Shown here: positions 20,402 to 28,744 of the stretch, piece after piece | Position numbering within the stretch: the stretch's first letter is position 1 | Layout of the letters: every line of letters begins with the position of its first letter | From: Cupriavidus campinensis | GTDB taxonomy: Bacteria > Pseudomonadota > Gammaproteobacteria > Burkholderiales > Burkholderiaceae | Assembly (NCBI RefSeq): GCF_905397395.1 | Contig: NZ_CAJPVH010000047.1 | Location: forward strand, 1 to 41,703 | DNA: 41,703 nucleotides | Direction: 5' to 3' | Program-made: the position numbers and the translations under genes | The notes under the pieces: generated by a model | What the model was told of the DNA's origin: nothing | The model's database searches: none | Seen by the model: only the letters and a program-made list of their open reading frames with translations

Positions 20402-20682
20402 CGCTGCCACGAATCACGCAGTTCGGCCCGCGGCTCAAACGGGCGCGACTGGAAAAGGGGTGGAGCGTTCGGGGGCTGGCTGAGCTGACCGGTGTCGATT
20501 TCCGGACCATCTACCTGTACGAGGACGAGGCCAGATCGCCCAACATCGAGGCCGCGGTGCGGTTGGCCCAGACGCTGGACTGCTCGCTGGACTGGCTGTG
20601 CGGGTTGGACGAACCGGCCGCCGTACAACCGCTACGTTGTAAAGCGGAAATACAACCTATCGGGTGTGAGGTCGACGCATGA
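20398..20682 (+). CDS. XRE-family transcriptional regulator
   Basis: 94 residues. FGPRLKRARLEKGWSVRGLA, then TGVDFRTIYLYEDEARSPNI and RLAQTLDCSLDWLCGLDE form a full XRE helix-turn-helix domain (about 8-72), with a short tail holding further Cys residues. It overlaps ninB and the next gene by 4 bp each. It sits at the end of the early right operon, so it may adjust the switch to late transcription (inference). Confidence 0.85.
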   Translation: MTLPRITQFGPRLKRARLEKGWSVRGLAELTGVDFRTIYLYEDEARSPNIEAAVRLAQTLDCSLDWLCGLDEPAAVQPLRCKAEIQPIGCEVDA

Positions 20683-20876
20683 CGTTGCCGGCCTACATGT
20701 ACCGGGACCCCGCCGAGGTCTACGAACAGAACGAGGCGCGCAGCTGCAAAGGCTGCCAGTGGGAGAGGGCGGCCCGGCTGATGGGCACCACGCACACGGT
20801 CTGCACGAAGCTGCTGCCGGGCGGAAAACGAAGAAATCACGGCAAGCGTTGCCAGTCTTACGGGGAAATGAAATGA
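20679..20876 (+). CDS. Small cysteine-containing protein (65 aa)
   Basis: MTLPAYMYRDPAEVYEQNEA, SCKGCQWERAARLMG, VCTKLLPGGKRRNHGKRCQS. Four Cys (C-x2-C plus two more) could bind zinc, and the second half is basic. Both ends overlap neighbours by 4 bp. Similar small Cys-rich proteins precede the Q-position gene in related prophages; function is not known to me. Confidence 0.65.
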   Translation: MTLPAYMYRDPAEVYEQNEARSCKGCQWERAARLMGTTHTVCTKLLPGGKRRNHGKRCQSYGEMK

Positions 20877-21502
20877 CCGACAAACCGCTGTTCGCAGACG
20901 TCTCGCACGCGCTGCACGTTTCCTACCTGGTGCTGTCCTTGCCGCCGCGCCAGAAGGCACCGTTCCGCAATATGCTGATCCAGCTGCTGGAGGCACTTGA
21001 TCAGCCGACACTGGCACAAGAGCGCTGGCTCACGGAACTCCGCGGCGAGGTTTCGGAAAGAGGCTATGGCGGAAGCCTTTCAATGGACGAATACCGGGCG
21101 CAGTGCGCCATGATCACGGACGCGGTGAGGACTCGACTGCCCAGTCCAGAGTATGCGGCGGTGCTGGCGCGCTTCGGCCACGGTCCCGAGAAGCTGGCAG
21201 GGTGCAAGCGCCTGGCGGCTTACGCGCGCCGCTCCAGTGGTCTCACGGCGCTAACCCTGTTGCTGGACCTGACCGCTCGGCACTACCTGCCCAAGCAGCA
21301 GCGGCAGGACCTGACCTTCCGCGCGCTGGCCGACAAGCATGGCGGATCGCCGGCAACGCTGTTCCGTGCCGCCCGTTGGATGGACCAGAACTTTCGGAAG
21401 CTGGAGGTGCTGGCGATCGAGCGGCTGGAGCCGTCATTCATCGCCCATGGCATCGTCCCAGACCGTGCAACGTGCGATTCGGCGCAATCTGTTACTGCGT
21501 AA
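20873..21502 (+). CDS. Probable late-transcription regulator (Q position)
   Basis: 209 residues from the ATG at 20873. A helical N-terminal part (HVSYLVLSLPPRQKAPFRNM) is followed by ECRAQC-like EYRAQCAMITDAVRTRLPSP, then LTFRALADKHGGSPATLFRA, a helix-turn-helix, near residues 160-180. It is the last early gene and lies 21 bp before a promoter with an immediate terminator, exactly where lambda Q sits. Similar proteins occupy this place in Burkholderia and Ralstonia prophages. The antiterminator function is inferred from position and the DNA-binding motif, not from clear homology to Q. Confidence 0.55.
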   Translation: MTDKPLFADVSHALHVSYLVLSLPPRQKAPFRNMLIQLLEALDQPTLAQERWLTELRGEVSERGYGGSLSMDEYRAQCAMITDAVRTRLPSPEYAAVLARFGHGPEKLAGCKRLAAYARRSSGLTALTLLLDLTARHYLPKQQRQDLTFRALADKHGGSPATLFRAARWMDQNFRKLEVLAIERLEPSFIAHGIVPDRATCDSAQSVTA

Positions 21503-21523
21503 GGATTGGCGGGCTTTCGGACC

Positions 21524-21552
21524 TTGCTTTGTTGAAACAAATGCGCTAAATT
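21524..21552 (+). promoter_or_regulatory. Candidate late promoter (pR'-like)
   Basis: TTGCTT (21524-21529) and TAAATT (21547-21552) are 17 bp apart, in the gap between the Q-position gene and the first late gene. Transcription starting near 21559 would meet a strong terminator within about 40 nt, as in lambda pR'-tR'. Confidence 0.6.
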
Positions 21553-21568
21553 CGCCTCATGCTACGGC

Positions 21569-21604
21569 AAGCCCCGCCCGGAATCATTTCCCGGCGGGGC
21601 TTTT
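21569..21604 (+). terminator. Strong terminator directly after the late promoter (tR'-like)
   Basis: AAGCCCCGCC (21569-21578) pairs perfectly with GGCGGGGCTT (21593-21602), and TTTT follows (21601-21604). Late gene expression must read through it, which implies antitermination at the promoter. Confidence 0.85.
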
Positions 21605-21628
21605 GCATTCCTGCACCGGACGTCTTCC

Positions 21629-22132
21629 ATGCCCTCCAAAGCCATCCTCGCCAATGGCAACCCCTTCGTGCTCGCTCTGAGGGATGCGCTCGGCCTCCCG
21701 AAGGAGACGATTGCCTTCGAGCTTCGATGCGCGCTGGACGAAGCGGTGACGGTCAAGTGCACCTACCACCCGCGCGCAGATGACGCGGCAGGCTTCGACC
21801 CCCGGCCGCTGGTCCGGACATATCAGCTCGTGCCGACTGGCGGCACAGTGCGCGGAGAGCCAGACCAGGCATTCGGGGACGAGGTCCACATTGAACATCG
21901 GGTCACGGTAGAAGGTGACCCAGCCTCGATTGTCGCTGCAATGCAGCAGGCGAAAGATGCCGCAATGGCAGAGATCCGCCGGCACCATGCACGGCCCATC
22001 GTGGAGAACCCTATCCCTCAGCCACGTCCGGCGCGCAAGCCGGCGATCTCGGCTGCCGCCGTCGGGTGGGGCGTCTTCGGCATGGTGTGCGTTGGCGCAG
22101 CGCTGGCTTACGCCTTCGGGCTCTGGCAGTGA
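21629..22132 (+). CDS. Hypothetical protein with C-terminal membrane helix
   Basis: 167 residues. The N-terminal 120 are soluble and beta-rich (FELRCALDEAVTVKCTYHPR, LVRTYQLVPTGGTV). A Pro/Arg linker leads to one transmembrane helix near the end (WGVFGMVCVGAALAYAFGLW), so it is probably tail-anchored. First gene of the late operon, 25 bp after the terminator. It overlaps the HNH gene by 4 bp (GTGA). It is not like a holin because of the large soluble part. Function unknown. Confidence 0.65.
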   Translation: MPSKAILANGNPFVLALRDALGLPKETIAFELRCALDEAVTVKCTYHPRADDAAGFDPRPLVRTYQLVPTGGTVRGEPDQAFGDEVHIEHRVTVEGDPASIVAAMQQAKDAAMAEIRRHHARPIVENPIPQPRPARKPAISAAAVGWGVFGMVCVGAALAYAFGLWQ

Positions 22133-22530
22133 GCAAGCAGCGCGGCCGCCTGCCGATGCTGGGCGGCAGGGTGGCGCCGGCAGGTAGCCGCACCCCGACC
22201 ATGCAGCCGGGCTCCTGGCGCACCAGTGCCCTGACCAGCGCCCAGCGTGGCTATGGCTACCGCTGGCAGCAGGCGAGGGCGGCCCACCTCCGCGAGCATC
22301 CGTTCTGCGAGTACTGCCTGAAGGAGCGGCGCATCGTGGTCACCGCCGTGGCAGCCGTCATCCTTGAGTGCGCGGCGCGCGGGCTGGCCCTGCCATATGG
22401 GAACGTGGTGGACCACCGCATCCCCCATAGGGGTGATGAGACGCTGTTCTGGGATCGGGGCAACTGGGCCACGTTATGTATGCATCACCATTCTTCGCAT
22501 AAGCAGCGAGAAGAGAACCGAGGCCTGTAA
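22129..22530 (+). CDS. HNH endonuclease of the packaging module
   Basis: 133 residues from a GTG at 22129 that overlaps the upstream stop (VSKQRGRLPMLGGRVAP). The HNH core is FCEYCLKERR, VVDHRIPHRGDETLFWDRGN and WATLCMHHHSSHKQRE with paired Cys and the catalytic His in DHRIPH. In HK97-type phages a nuclease of this class, encoded next to the terminase, works with TerL to cut cos ends. Between it and TerS lies an inserted homing nuclease gene. Role from family and position. Confidence 0.85.
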   Translation: MSKQRGRLPMLGGRVAPAGSRTPTMQPGSWRTSALTSAQRGYGYRWQQARAAHLREHPFCEYCLKERRIVVTAVAAVILECAARGLALPYGNVVDHRIPHRGDETLFWDRGNWATLCMHHHSSHKQREENRGL

Positions 22531-22552
22531 GGCTCACGTCGAGGTAACCCCT

Positions 22553-23047
22553 ATGAAAGAGATCCCTGGCTACCCCGGCTACGCTGCCGGGGTGGATGGT
22601 CACGTCTACAGCGCGTACACCGGATATTCAACGCCGCTGTATGAGCACGTCGTCAAGGGCTATGCCCACGTGAAGGTGCGCGTCGGCGGTAGGGTTCTGA
22701 AGCGTCCCGTTCACAGACTGGTGCTACTCGCCTTCGTTGGGCCTCGCCCCGATGGCCATGTGTGCAGGCATTTGAATGGCAAGCCTCTGGACAACCGCTT
22801 GTCCAATCTCGCATGGGGCACCCATGCAGAGAACGCACAGGATGCGGTGCTACATGGCACGGTTGGCAAAGGCATGCTCGCCCATCACAGAAAGCTGACG
22901 GATGCACAGGTGCGCGAGGTGGTGCGCCGTGTGCAGGCAGGAGAGAGCGATGCATCAGTGGCGTCCGCCTTCGGTCTGAGCCGGCATTACCCCACAAAGC
23001 TCGCCCAGGGTGGCCGTTGGGGGCATTTGCACGCACATCTAGCGTGA
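22553..23047 (+). CDS. NUMOD4/HNH homing endonuclease inserted in the packaging region
   Basis: 164 residues. EIPGYPGYAAGVDGHVYSAY is a NUMOD4 DNA-binding motif; VHRLVLLAFVGPRPDGHVCR, HLNGKPLDNRLSNLAWG and THAENAQDAV form the HNH core; and KLTDAQVREVVRRVQAGESD, then SVASAFGLSRHY is a C-terminal helix-turn-helix. GAGG lies upstream of the ATG at 22553. Such free-standing enzymes spread by cutting phages that lack them. Its place between the packaging HNH gene and TerS matches a common insertion point near cos. Confidence 0.88.
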   Translation: MKEIPGYPGYAAGVDGHVYSAYTGYSTPLYEHVVKGYAHVKVRVGGRVLKRPVHRLVLLAFVGPRPDGHVCRHLNGKPLDNRLSNLAWGTHAENAQDAVLHGTVGKGMLAHHRKLTDAQVREVVRRVQAGESDASVASAFGLSRHYPTKLAQGGRWGHLHAHLA

Positions 23048-23170
23048 GGGTAGGGGGGCATAAGAAGTCTAGGTGACCTTTTCGGCCTAGACCGCCCGTT
23101 CCCCCACGCAGAGGTTTTTTTCCTCCACCGGAATTTCAGCCCGGCTGGGTTATTGCGCAGAATCCGAAAA
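23048..23170. other. cos: Non-coding gap before TerS, candidate cos region
   Basis: A 123-bp gap with no gene. It has an inverted repeat GTCTAGG (23067-23073) and CCTAGAC (23086-23092), a G-rich tract (about 23048-23059), a C-rich tract (CGCCCGTTCCCCCACGC, 23093-23109) and GAGG-T7-CCTC (about 23112-23126). In HK97-like phages cos lies beside the HNH and TerS genes. No cut site can be defined from sequence alone. Confidence 0.35.
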
Positions 23171-23581
23171 ATGGCGAGACCGACATATAAACCGACTGTG
23201 GCAGCGCGTCGGAAGGTCGCTATTGCGGCTGGCGCGGGCATGTCGCACGAGGAAATCGCCATCGGACTGGGCATTTCCCGCAACACGCTGGAGAAACATT
23301 TCGAGGCGGAGCTGTCGCACGGCGCGTACGCCAAGCGGCTGGAGGTTCTGGTGGCGATGCATGCGGCGGCCAAGCGCGGCAACGTGGCTGCGCAGAAGGC
23401 GTACACCGCAATGCCGCCGCCGCGCGCCGCTGCCACGCCGCTGCCGGCCGACGAGCCCGCCGCCGGCAAGGCCAAGACGCCGGCCAAGGGCAAGAAGGAG
23501 CAGGCGCACGCTGATGCGATGACGGCGCAGGCCGGCACCGACTGGCAGGACCTGCTGCCCGGCTCGGCCGCGCTGCAATGA
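23171..23581 (+). CDS. terS: Terminase small subunit
   Basis: 136 residues. The N-terminal helix-turn-helix (VAARRKVAIAAGAGMSHEEI, then LGISRNTLEKHFEAELSHGA) recognises the packaging site. A helical oligomerisation segment and an Ala/Pro/Lys-rich linker (about 78-118) precede a short C-terminal peptide (DWQDLLPGSAALQ) that probably binds the large subunit. The ATG at 23171 lacks a clear Shine-Dalgarno sequence; a TTG at 23153 would add six residues. It overlaps terL by 4 bp (ATGA). Confidence 0.85.
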   Translation: MARPTYKPTVAARRKVAIAAGAGMSHEEIAIGLGISRNTLEKHFEAELSHGAYAKRLEVLVAMHAAAKRGNVAAQKAYTAMPPPRAAATPLPADEPAAGKAKTPAKGKKEQAHADAMTAQAGTDWQDLLPGSAALQ

Positions 23582-25269
23582 CGTGGGATCTGTCCTGTCC
23601 GGACTGGGAAGAGCGCCTGGCCGGCCGACGGTCACTGGTCCCGGACCTGCCGATCGATGTTGCGCGCGGCGAGCGTGCCGTGGCCGTGTTCAACAAGCTG
23701 CGGCTGGCGGACGTGCCGGGCACGCCGACGCTGGCCGATGCCGGCGGCGAGTGGTTCCGCGACATTGTCCGCGCGCTGTTCGGCTCGCTGGACCCTGTCA
23801 CGCGCCAGCGCGCCATCCGCGAGCTGTTCCTGCTGGTGCCGAAGAAGAACAGCAAGACGACCAACGGCGCGCTGCTGATGCTGACCGCGCTGCTGCTTAA
23901 CGAGCGGCCGAACGCGTCGCTGATCATGACGGCGCCCGTCCAGGACGTGGCGCAGCTCGCCTTTGACGCGGCGGCCGGCGCCATCGCGCTCGACGACGTG
24001 CTGTCGAAGAAGCTACACGTGCGCGAGCACCTGAAGACCATCGTCCACCGGGAGACGAAGGCCGAACTGCAGATCATGTCGTTCGACCCGGCGGCGCTGA
24101 CCGGCCAGAAACCGGTGGCGGTGCTGGTGGACGAGTTGCACGTGGTCGCCAAGATGAGCAAGGCGGCCAGCGCCATCCGTCAGCTGCGGGGCGGCATGCT
24201 GCCGTACCCGGAGGCCTTCCTGGCCTTCATCACCACGCAGAGCGAAGAGGCGCCGGCCGGTGTGTTCCGCGCCGAGCTGCTGAAGGCTAGGGCGATCCGC
24301 GACGGGCGCCAGCGCGGCGCCATGTTGCCGGTGCTGTACGAACTGCCCGAGGCGATCCAGAAGAAGCAGGACGCCTGGCGGGACCCGGCGAACTGGTCGA
24401 TGGTGACGCCGAACGCCGGCAAGTCGATCACGATCGACCGCCTGGTGCAGGAGTTCGAGACGGCGCGCGACACCAGCGAGGAAGAGCTGCGCGCGTGGGC
24501 GTCCCAGCACTTGAATGTCGAGATCGGGCTGGCGCTGCGGTCCGACAGCTGGGCTGGGGCGCTGATCTGGGAGCAGCAGGCGCGCGCGGGCCTGACGCTG
24601 GCCGATCTGATCCGCCGGTGCGAGGTAATCGACGTCGGGATCGACGGCGGCGGGCTGGATGACCTGCTGGGGCTGGCGGCCACGGGCCGCGACCGGGAGA
24701 CCGGCGAATGGCTGGCCTGGTGCAAGGCTTGGGCCCACCCGATGGTGCTGGAGCGCCGGAAGTCGGAGGCGCCAAAGCTGCTGGATCTGGAGAAGGCGGG
24801 CGAAATCGTGATCGTCGACCAGATCGGCGAGGACGTCGAGCAGCTCGCGCAGGATGTACTACTGATATACGAGGCGGGCCTGCTGGACAAGATCGGCGTC
24901 GACCCGAGCGGCATCGGTGCCGTGCTGGATGCGCTGGTGGCGGCCGGCATCCCGGAGAAGAACGCAAACGGCGAGGACATGATCGTCGGCATCCCGCAGG
25001 GCTACAAACTGAACGGCACGATCAAGACTACCGAGCGAAAGCTGGCCGAAGGCACGCTGTGGCACGGCGGCACTGAGCTGATGAACTGGTGCGTCGGAAA
25101 TGCCAAGGTCGAACCGAAGGGCAATGCCATCCTGATCACGAAGCAGGCCAGCGGGACGGCCAAGATCGACCCGCTGATGGCGCTGTTCAATGCAGTCGCG
25201 CTCCTATCCCTGAATCCGGCGGCCAAGAAGGCTTCCGTCTACGAAAAACGCGGTATCCGCTACCTCTGA
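23578..25269 (+). CDS. terL: Terminase large subunit
   Basis: 563 residues, HK97-type. The ATPase has a variant Walker A (VPKKNSKTT, 87-95) and Walker B VLVDELH with Asp185-Glu186. The RNase H-like nuclease has VIDVGIDGGGLDD (about 351-363) and GVDPSGIGAVLDAL (about 439-452) as acidic motifs. The enzyme translocates DNA into the prohead and cuts it at cos with TerS and the HNH protein. It overlaps terS by 4 bp and is followed 7 bp later by the portal gene. Confidence 0.95.
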   Translation: MTWDLSCPDWEERLAGRRSLVPDLPIDVARGERAVAVFNKLRLADVPGTPTLADAGGEWFRDIVRALFGSLDPVTRQRAIRELFLLVPKKNSKTTNGALLMLTALLLNERPNASLIMTAPVQDVAQLAFDAAAGAIALDDVLSKKLHVREHLKTIVHRETKAELQIMSFDPAALTGQKPVAVLVDELHVVAKMSKAASAIRQLRGGMLPYPEAFLAFITTQSEEAPAGVFRAELLKARAIRDGRQRGAMLPVLYELPEAIQKKQDAWRDPANWSMVTPNAGKSITIDRLVQEFETARDTSEEELRAWASQHLNVEIGLALRSDSWAGALIWEQQARAGLTLADLIRRCEVIDVGIDGGGLDDLLGLAATGRDRETGEWLAWCKAWAHPMVLERRKSEAPKLLDLEKAGEIVIVDQIGEDVEQLAQDVLLIYEAGLLDKIGVDPSGIGAVLDALVAAGIPEKNANGEDMIVGIPQGYKLNGTIKTTERKLAEGTLWHGGTELMNWCVGNAKVEPKGNAILITKQASGTAKIDPLMALFNAVALLSLNPAAKKASVYEKRGIRYL

Positions 25270-25276
25270 GGTCCCG

Positions 25277-26584
25277 ATGAATGTCTTCGATTTCTTCCGG
25301 CGTGGAACTGAGCCGGAGGCGGGCGCTCGTGCCGCGTCGCCGCCGCGGGTAGAGCCCGGGCTGGCGCCAGGCCCCCGCGGCGCTCGTGCCGAGTTGCCGG
25401 CGGGCCAAATGTTCAGCGGGCTGGACGACCCGGCGCTATATGAGTTCATGAGGGGCAACCTGGACGGTGGCTTGGGCAACAAGGCGCAGAGCCTGCGCAA
25501 CATGGCAGTCCTGCGGTGCGTCACGCTGATCTCGGGTTCGATCGGCATGCTGCCATTCAACCTGATGAAGAACACGCCGGACAAGGCTCTGGCGACGGAC
25601 CATCCTGCATATCGGCTTCTGAAGCTGAAGCCCAACGACTGGCAGACCCCTCTCGAGTTCAAGAGCCTGTTGCAGCTCCACACGCTGCTTGATGGTCAGG
25701 GATTCGCGCGCGTCATCTGGTCGGGCAATCGGCCAATCCGCCTGATCCCGCTCGAGCGCAACTCATGCAAGCCCAGGCTTACCGATGGCTGGCAGATGGT
25801 CTACGACTACACGCGGCCGGACGGCGGCCAGATCACCCTGTCGGCGAAGGAGGTCTTCCATCTGCGAGACCTGTCGCTCGACGGCATCAACGGCCTATCG
25901 CGCGTGAAGCTGGCCCGCGAGGCGCTCGACCTCGCGAGCCAGGCCGAGCGCGCCGCCTCCCGGACATTCCGCACCGGCGTGATGGCAGGCGGCGCGATCG
26001 AGGTGCCGAACGAGCTGTCCGACGAAGCCTATGGCCGAATGAAGTCCTCGCTCGATCAAGGCTATGCGGGCGCCGAGAATGCCGGCAAATGGATGGTGCT
26101 CGAAGAGGGCGCTAAGGCGAACAAGTGGGCAGTGACGGCAGCGGATGCCCAGCACGTCGAGAACCGTGGTCACCAGATCGAAGAGGTGGCGCGCATGTAC
26201 GGCGTGCCGCGCCCCCTTCTGATGATGGATGACACCAGTTGGGGCAGCGGTATCGAAGCGCTGACCATCTTCTTCGTGCAATACACCCTCGCGCAGTGGT
26301 TCACCGCGTGGGAGCAGGCGGCAGCCCGCGTGCTGCTCGATGAGCGCGAGCTGGAGCTATATCAGTACAAGTTCAACGAGAAGGCGCTGATGCGCGGCAC
26401 CTCGAAGGACCAGGCCGACTTCTTTGCTAAGGCGCTCGGCGCCGGCGGCCAGAAGCCGTGGATGAAACAGAACGAGGTGCGCGACTCGCTCGATCTGCCG
26501 CGCTCCGACGATCCGCAGGCAGACGATCTGCGCAACCCGCTTACCCAGAAAGGTCCCAGCAATGAGCCTGCTCCAACTGCCTGA
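25277..26584 (+). CDS. Portal protein (HK97 family)
   Basis: 435 residues. The core pattern is AVLRCVTLISGSIGMLPFNL, DHPAYRLLKLKPNDWQTPLE, FHLRDLSLDGINGLSRVKLA, then EVARMYGVPRPLLMMDD, all typical of HK97-like portals, which form the dodecameric DNA gate at one capsid vertex. The N-terminal 45 residues are Pro/Arg-rich and probably disordered. The last 23 bp overlap the protease gene. The TerL-portal-protease-capsid order is the standard HK97 head module. Confidence 0.95.
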   Translation: MNVFDFFRRGTEPEAGARAASPPRVEPGLAPGPRGARAELPAGQMFSGLDDPALYEFMRGNLDGGLGNKAQSLRNMAVLRCVTLISGSIGMLPFNLMKNTPDKALATDHPAYRLLKLKPNDWQTPLEFKSLLQLHTLLDGQGFARVIWSGNRPIRLIPLERNSCKPRLTDGWQMVYDYTRPDGGQITLSAKEVFHLRDLSLDGINGLSRVKLAREALDLASQAERAASRTFRTGVMAGGAIEVPNELSDEAYGRMKSSLDQGYAGAENAGKWMVLEEGAKANKWAVTAADAQHVENRGHQIEEVARMYGVPRPLLMMDDTSWGSGIEALTIFFVQYTLAQWFTAWEQAAARVLLDERELELYQYKFNEKALMRGTSKDQADFFAKALGAGGQKPWMKQNEVRDSLDLPRSDDPQADDLRNPLTQKGPSNEPAPTA

Positions 26585-27407
26585 AATTCGCGCCGATCAC
26601 CGTCTCGGCGGCGCCCAGTTCGATCTTCGCCCCGATGCGGTCGACCGATGGAATCCGGACGTGCGTGCGGCCAAGGACGACGACGAGACCACGATCTCGA
26701 TCTATGACTCGATCGGCGAGAACTGGGACGGCACGGGCATCACGTCAAAGCGCATCAGCGCGGCGTTGCGCAACATCGGCGCTCGCGCGGTGACCGTCAA
26801 CGTCAACTCGCCCGGCGGCGACTTCTTCGAGGGTGTGTCGATCTACAACCTCCTGCGCGAGCACAAGGCGAAGGTCACCGTGAAGGTGATGGGCGTTGCC
26901 GCGTCGGCGGCGTCGGTGATTGCCATGGCCGGCGACGAGATCCTGATGGGCGAGGGCGCCTTTCTGATGATCCACAACGCGTGGGCCGTCGCGATCGGCA
27001 ATCGGCACGACTTGACGGCTACGGCCGCCGTGCTGGAGCCGTTCGACGCTGCCATGGCGAAGGTCTACGCGCAGCGCGCTGGCATCACCCAGGGGGAAGC
27101 CGCGGCCATGATGGACAAGGAATCGTGGATCGGTGCCGACGCCGCTGTCGAAGGCGGATTCGCCACCGGTCTGGTCGACAGCGCCGACATCTCGAAGCAC
27201 ACCAACGCCGCGGCCGATCGCAAGGCCATGGCACTCATCGAAGCATCGATGGCGAAGGCCGGCTACTCCCGGTCCACTCGCCGCGATGCATTCAAGGCCC
27301 TCTTCTCCGGCAAGCCGAGCGCTGCCGGGGATCCCACTGCCACGCCGCGCGCTGGCGAAGAAGTCGCAGCTTCGCTGCACAACCTCATCAACGCATTGAA
27401 AGGCTGA
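26562..27407 (+). CDS. ClpP-like head maturation protease
   Basis: 281 residues of the S14 ClpP-like phage protease family. VNVNSPGGDFFEGVSIYNLL (79-98) is the oxyanion region; the nucleophile is probably Ser115 in GVAASAAS, with His138 in FLMIHNAW; an Asp follows in the next hundred residues. It removes the capsid N-terminal delta domain during head maturation and may take part in assembly. It overlaps the portal gene by 23 bp, and the capsid gene starts 1 bp after its stop. Confidence 0.93.
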   Translation: MSLLQLPEIRADHRLGGAQFDLRPDAVDRWNPDVRAAKDDDETTISIYDSIGENWDGTGITSKRISAALRNIGARAVTVNVNSPGGDFFEGVSIYNLLREHKAKVTVKVMGVAASAASVIAMAGDEILMGEGAFLMIHNAWAVAIGNRHDLTATAAVLEPFDAAMAKVYAQRAGITQGEAAAMMDKESWIGADAAVEGGFATGLVDSADISKHTNAAADRKAMALIEASMAKAGYSRSTRRDAFKALFSGKPSAAGDPTATPRAGEEVAASLHNLINALKG

Positions 27408-27408
27408 T

Positions 27409-28683
27409 ATGACCAAGAACATTCTCGCCGCCGCTCTGGTGGCAGCCCTGTCGGGCAACGCAGGCGCAGTCGTGCGCGGCATCGTCGCCGTGCGTGCCGA
27501 CAGCGCCCCGCAGGTCAAGGAACTGATCGACAACCTGCAGAAGGCGTTCGCCGAGTTCAAGAGCGAACACACGAAGCAGCTCGACGCCGTGAAAGCTGGT
27601 CTGCCGACGGGCGACATCGACGCGAAGGTCTCGAAGATCAGCGCGGATATGGACAGCCTGCAGAAGGCCGTCGACGATGCCAACGTCAAGATCGCCGCCG
27701 CCCAGATGGGCGCCGGTGGCAAACAGCTGAAGGATGCGGAGTACTCGGACGCCTTCCGCGCGCACTTCAAGAAGGGCGACATTCAAGCCGCCCTTAACAA
27801 GGGTGCTGACGATCAGGGCGGCTACCTGACGCCGATCGAGTGGGACCGCACCATCACCGACAAGCTCGTGCTGGTATCCCCGATGCGGCAACTGGCCACC
27901 GTCACCCCCGTGTCCGGTACTGGCCTGACCAAGCTGTACAACATGGGCGGCACGGCCTCGGGCTGGGTCGGCGAAACCGCGGCGCGCCCGCAGACCGCGA
28001 CCGGCACGTTCGCGTCGCTGGGCTTCGGGTGGGGCGAGATCTACGCCAACCCGGCGGCAACGCAGCAGATCCTGGACGATTCGGCCATCGATCTCGAATC
28101 GTGGCTCGCGGGCGAGGTCGAAACCGAGTTCTCGAAGCAGGAAGGCGCGGCATTCTTCTCCGGCGACGGATCGAACAAGCCTTTCGGCATCCTGACCTAC
28201 GTGACGGGCGGGGCGAACGCAGCGAAGCACCCGTTCGGCGCAATCAAGGCCGTGAACAGCGGTGCTGCGGCGGCGCTGACGTCGGACGGCGTCCTCGACC
28301 TGATCTACGACCTGCCGTCGGCATTCACGCTGAACGCGCGGTTCTCGATGAACCGCAAGACGCAGGGCGTCGCGCGGAAGCTGAAGGACGGCCAGGGCAA
28401 CTATCTCTGGCAGCCGTCCTACGTCGCTGGTCAGCCTGCGACGCTCGCGGGCTTCCCGGTGACCGAGGTGCCTGACATGCCGGATGTGGCGGCAAACGCG
28501 CTGCCCATCCTGTTCGGCGACTTCAAGCGCACTTACACCGTGTTCGATCGCGTCGGCATTCGCGTGCTGCGCGACCCGTTCACGGCCAAGCCCTACGTTC
28601 TGTTCTACACGACGAAGCGCGTTGGTGGTGGCGTGCACAACCCGGAGCCGATGCGCGCGTTGAAGGTAGCCGTCAACCCGTAA
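27409..28683 (+). CDS. Major capsid protein (HK97 fold)
   Basis: 424 residues. A helical delta/scaffold region (about 30-110: QVKELIDNLQKAFAEFKSEH, DIDAKVSKISADMDSLQKAV) precedes the HK97 core, recognisable from GGYLTPIEWDRTITDKL, SPMRQLATVTPVSGTG, GWVGETAARPQT, DLIYDLPSAFTLNARFSMNR and LPILFGDFKRTYTVFDRVGI. The protease should remove the delta region after assembly. Odd: residues 1-24 (MTKNILAAALVAALSGNAGA) look like a signal peptide, but the protein is a cytoplasmic shell protein and this part would be lost on maturation. Confidence 0.95.
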   Translation: MTKNILAAALVAALSGNAGAVVRGIVAVRADSAPQVKELIDNLQKAFAEFKSEHTKQLDAVKAGLPTGDIDAKVSKISADMDSLQKAVDDANVKIAAAQMGAGGKQLKDAEYSDAFRAHFKKGDIQAALNKGADDQGGYLTPIEWDRTITDKLVLVSPMRQLATVTPVSGTGLTKLYNMGGTASGWVGETAARPQTATGTFASLGFGWGEIYANPAATQQILDDSAIDLESWLAGEVETEFSKQEGAAFFSGDGSNKPFGILTYVTGGANAAKHPFGAIKAVNSGAAAALTSDGVLDLIYDLPSAFTLNARFSMNRKTQGVARKLKDGQGNYLWQPSYVAGQPATLAGFPVTEVPDMPDVAANALPILFGDFKRTYTVFDRVGIRVLRDPFTAKPYVLFYTTKRVGGGVHNPEPMRALKVAVNP

Positions 28684-28698
28684 AGCAAGCGTGCAATG

Positions 28699-28720
28699 AG
28701 GGGTGCCTCCGGGCACCTCT
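28699..28720. other. Hairpin after the capsid gene
   Basis: AGGGTGCC-type arms at 28699-28707 pair with GGCACCTCT (28712-28720) around a TCCG tetraloop, with one G-T pair. No T tract follows, so it more likely stabilises the abundant capsid message or acts as a partial terminator. Confidence 0.35.
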
Positions 28721-28744
28721 GTGCGATTTCTCGGAGATTTCATC

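Noticed and set aside
21629..22132. A holin call for the first late gene
   Set aside because: About 120 soluble residues precede a single C-terminal helix, and there is no endolysin next to it.
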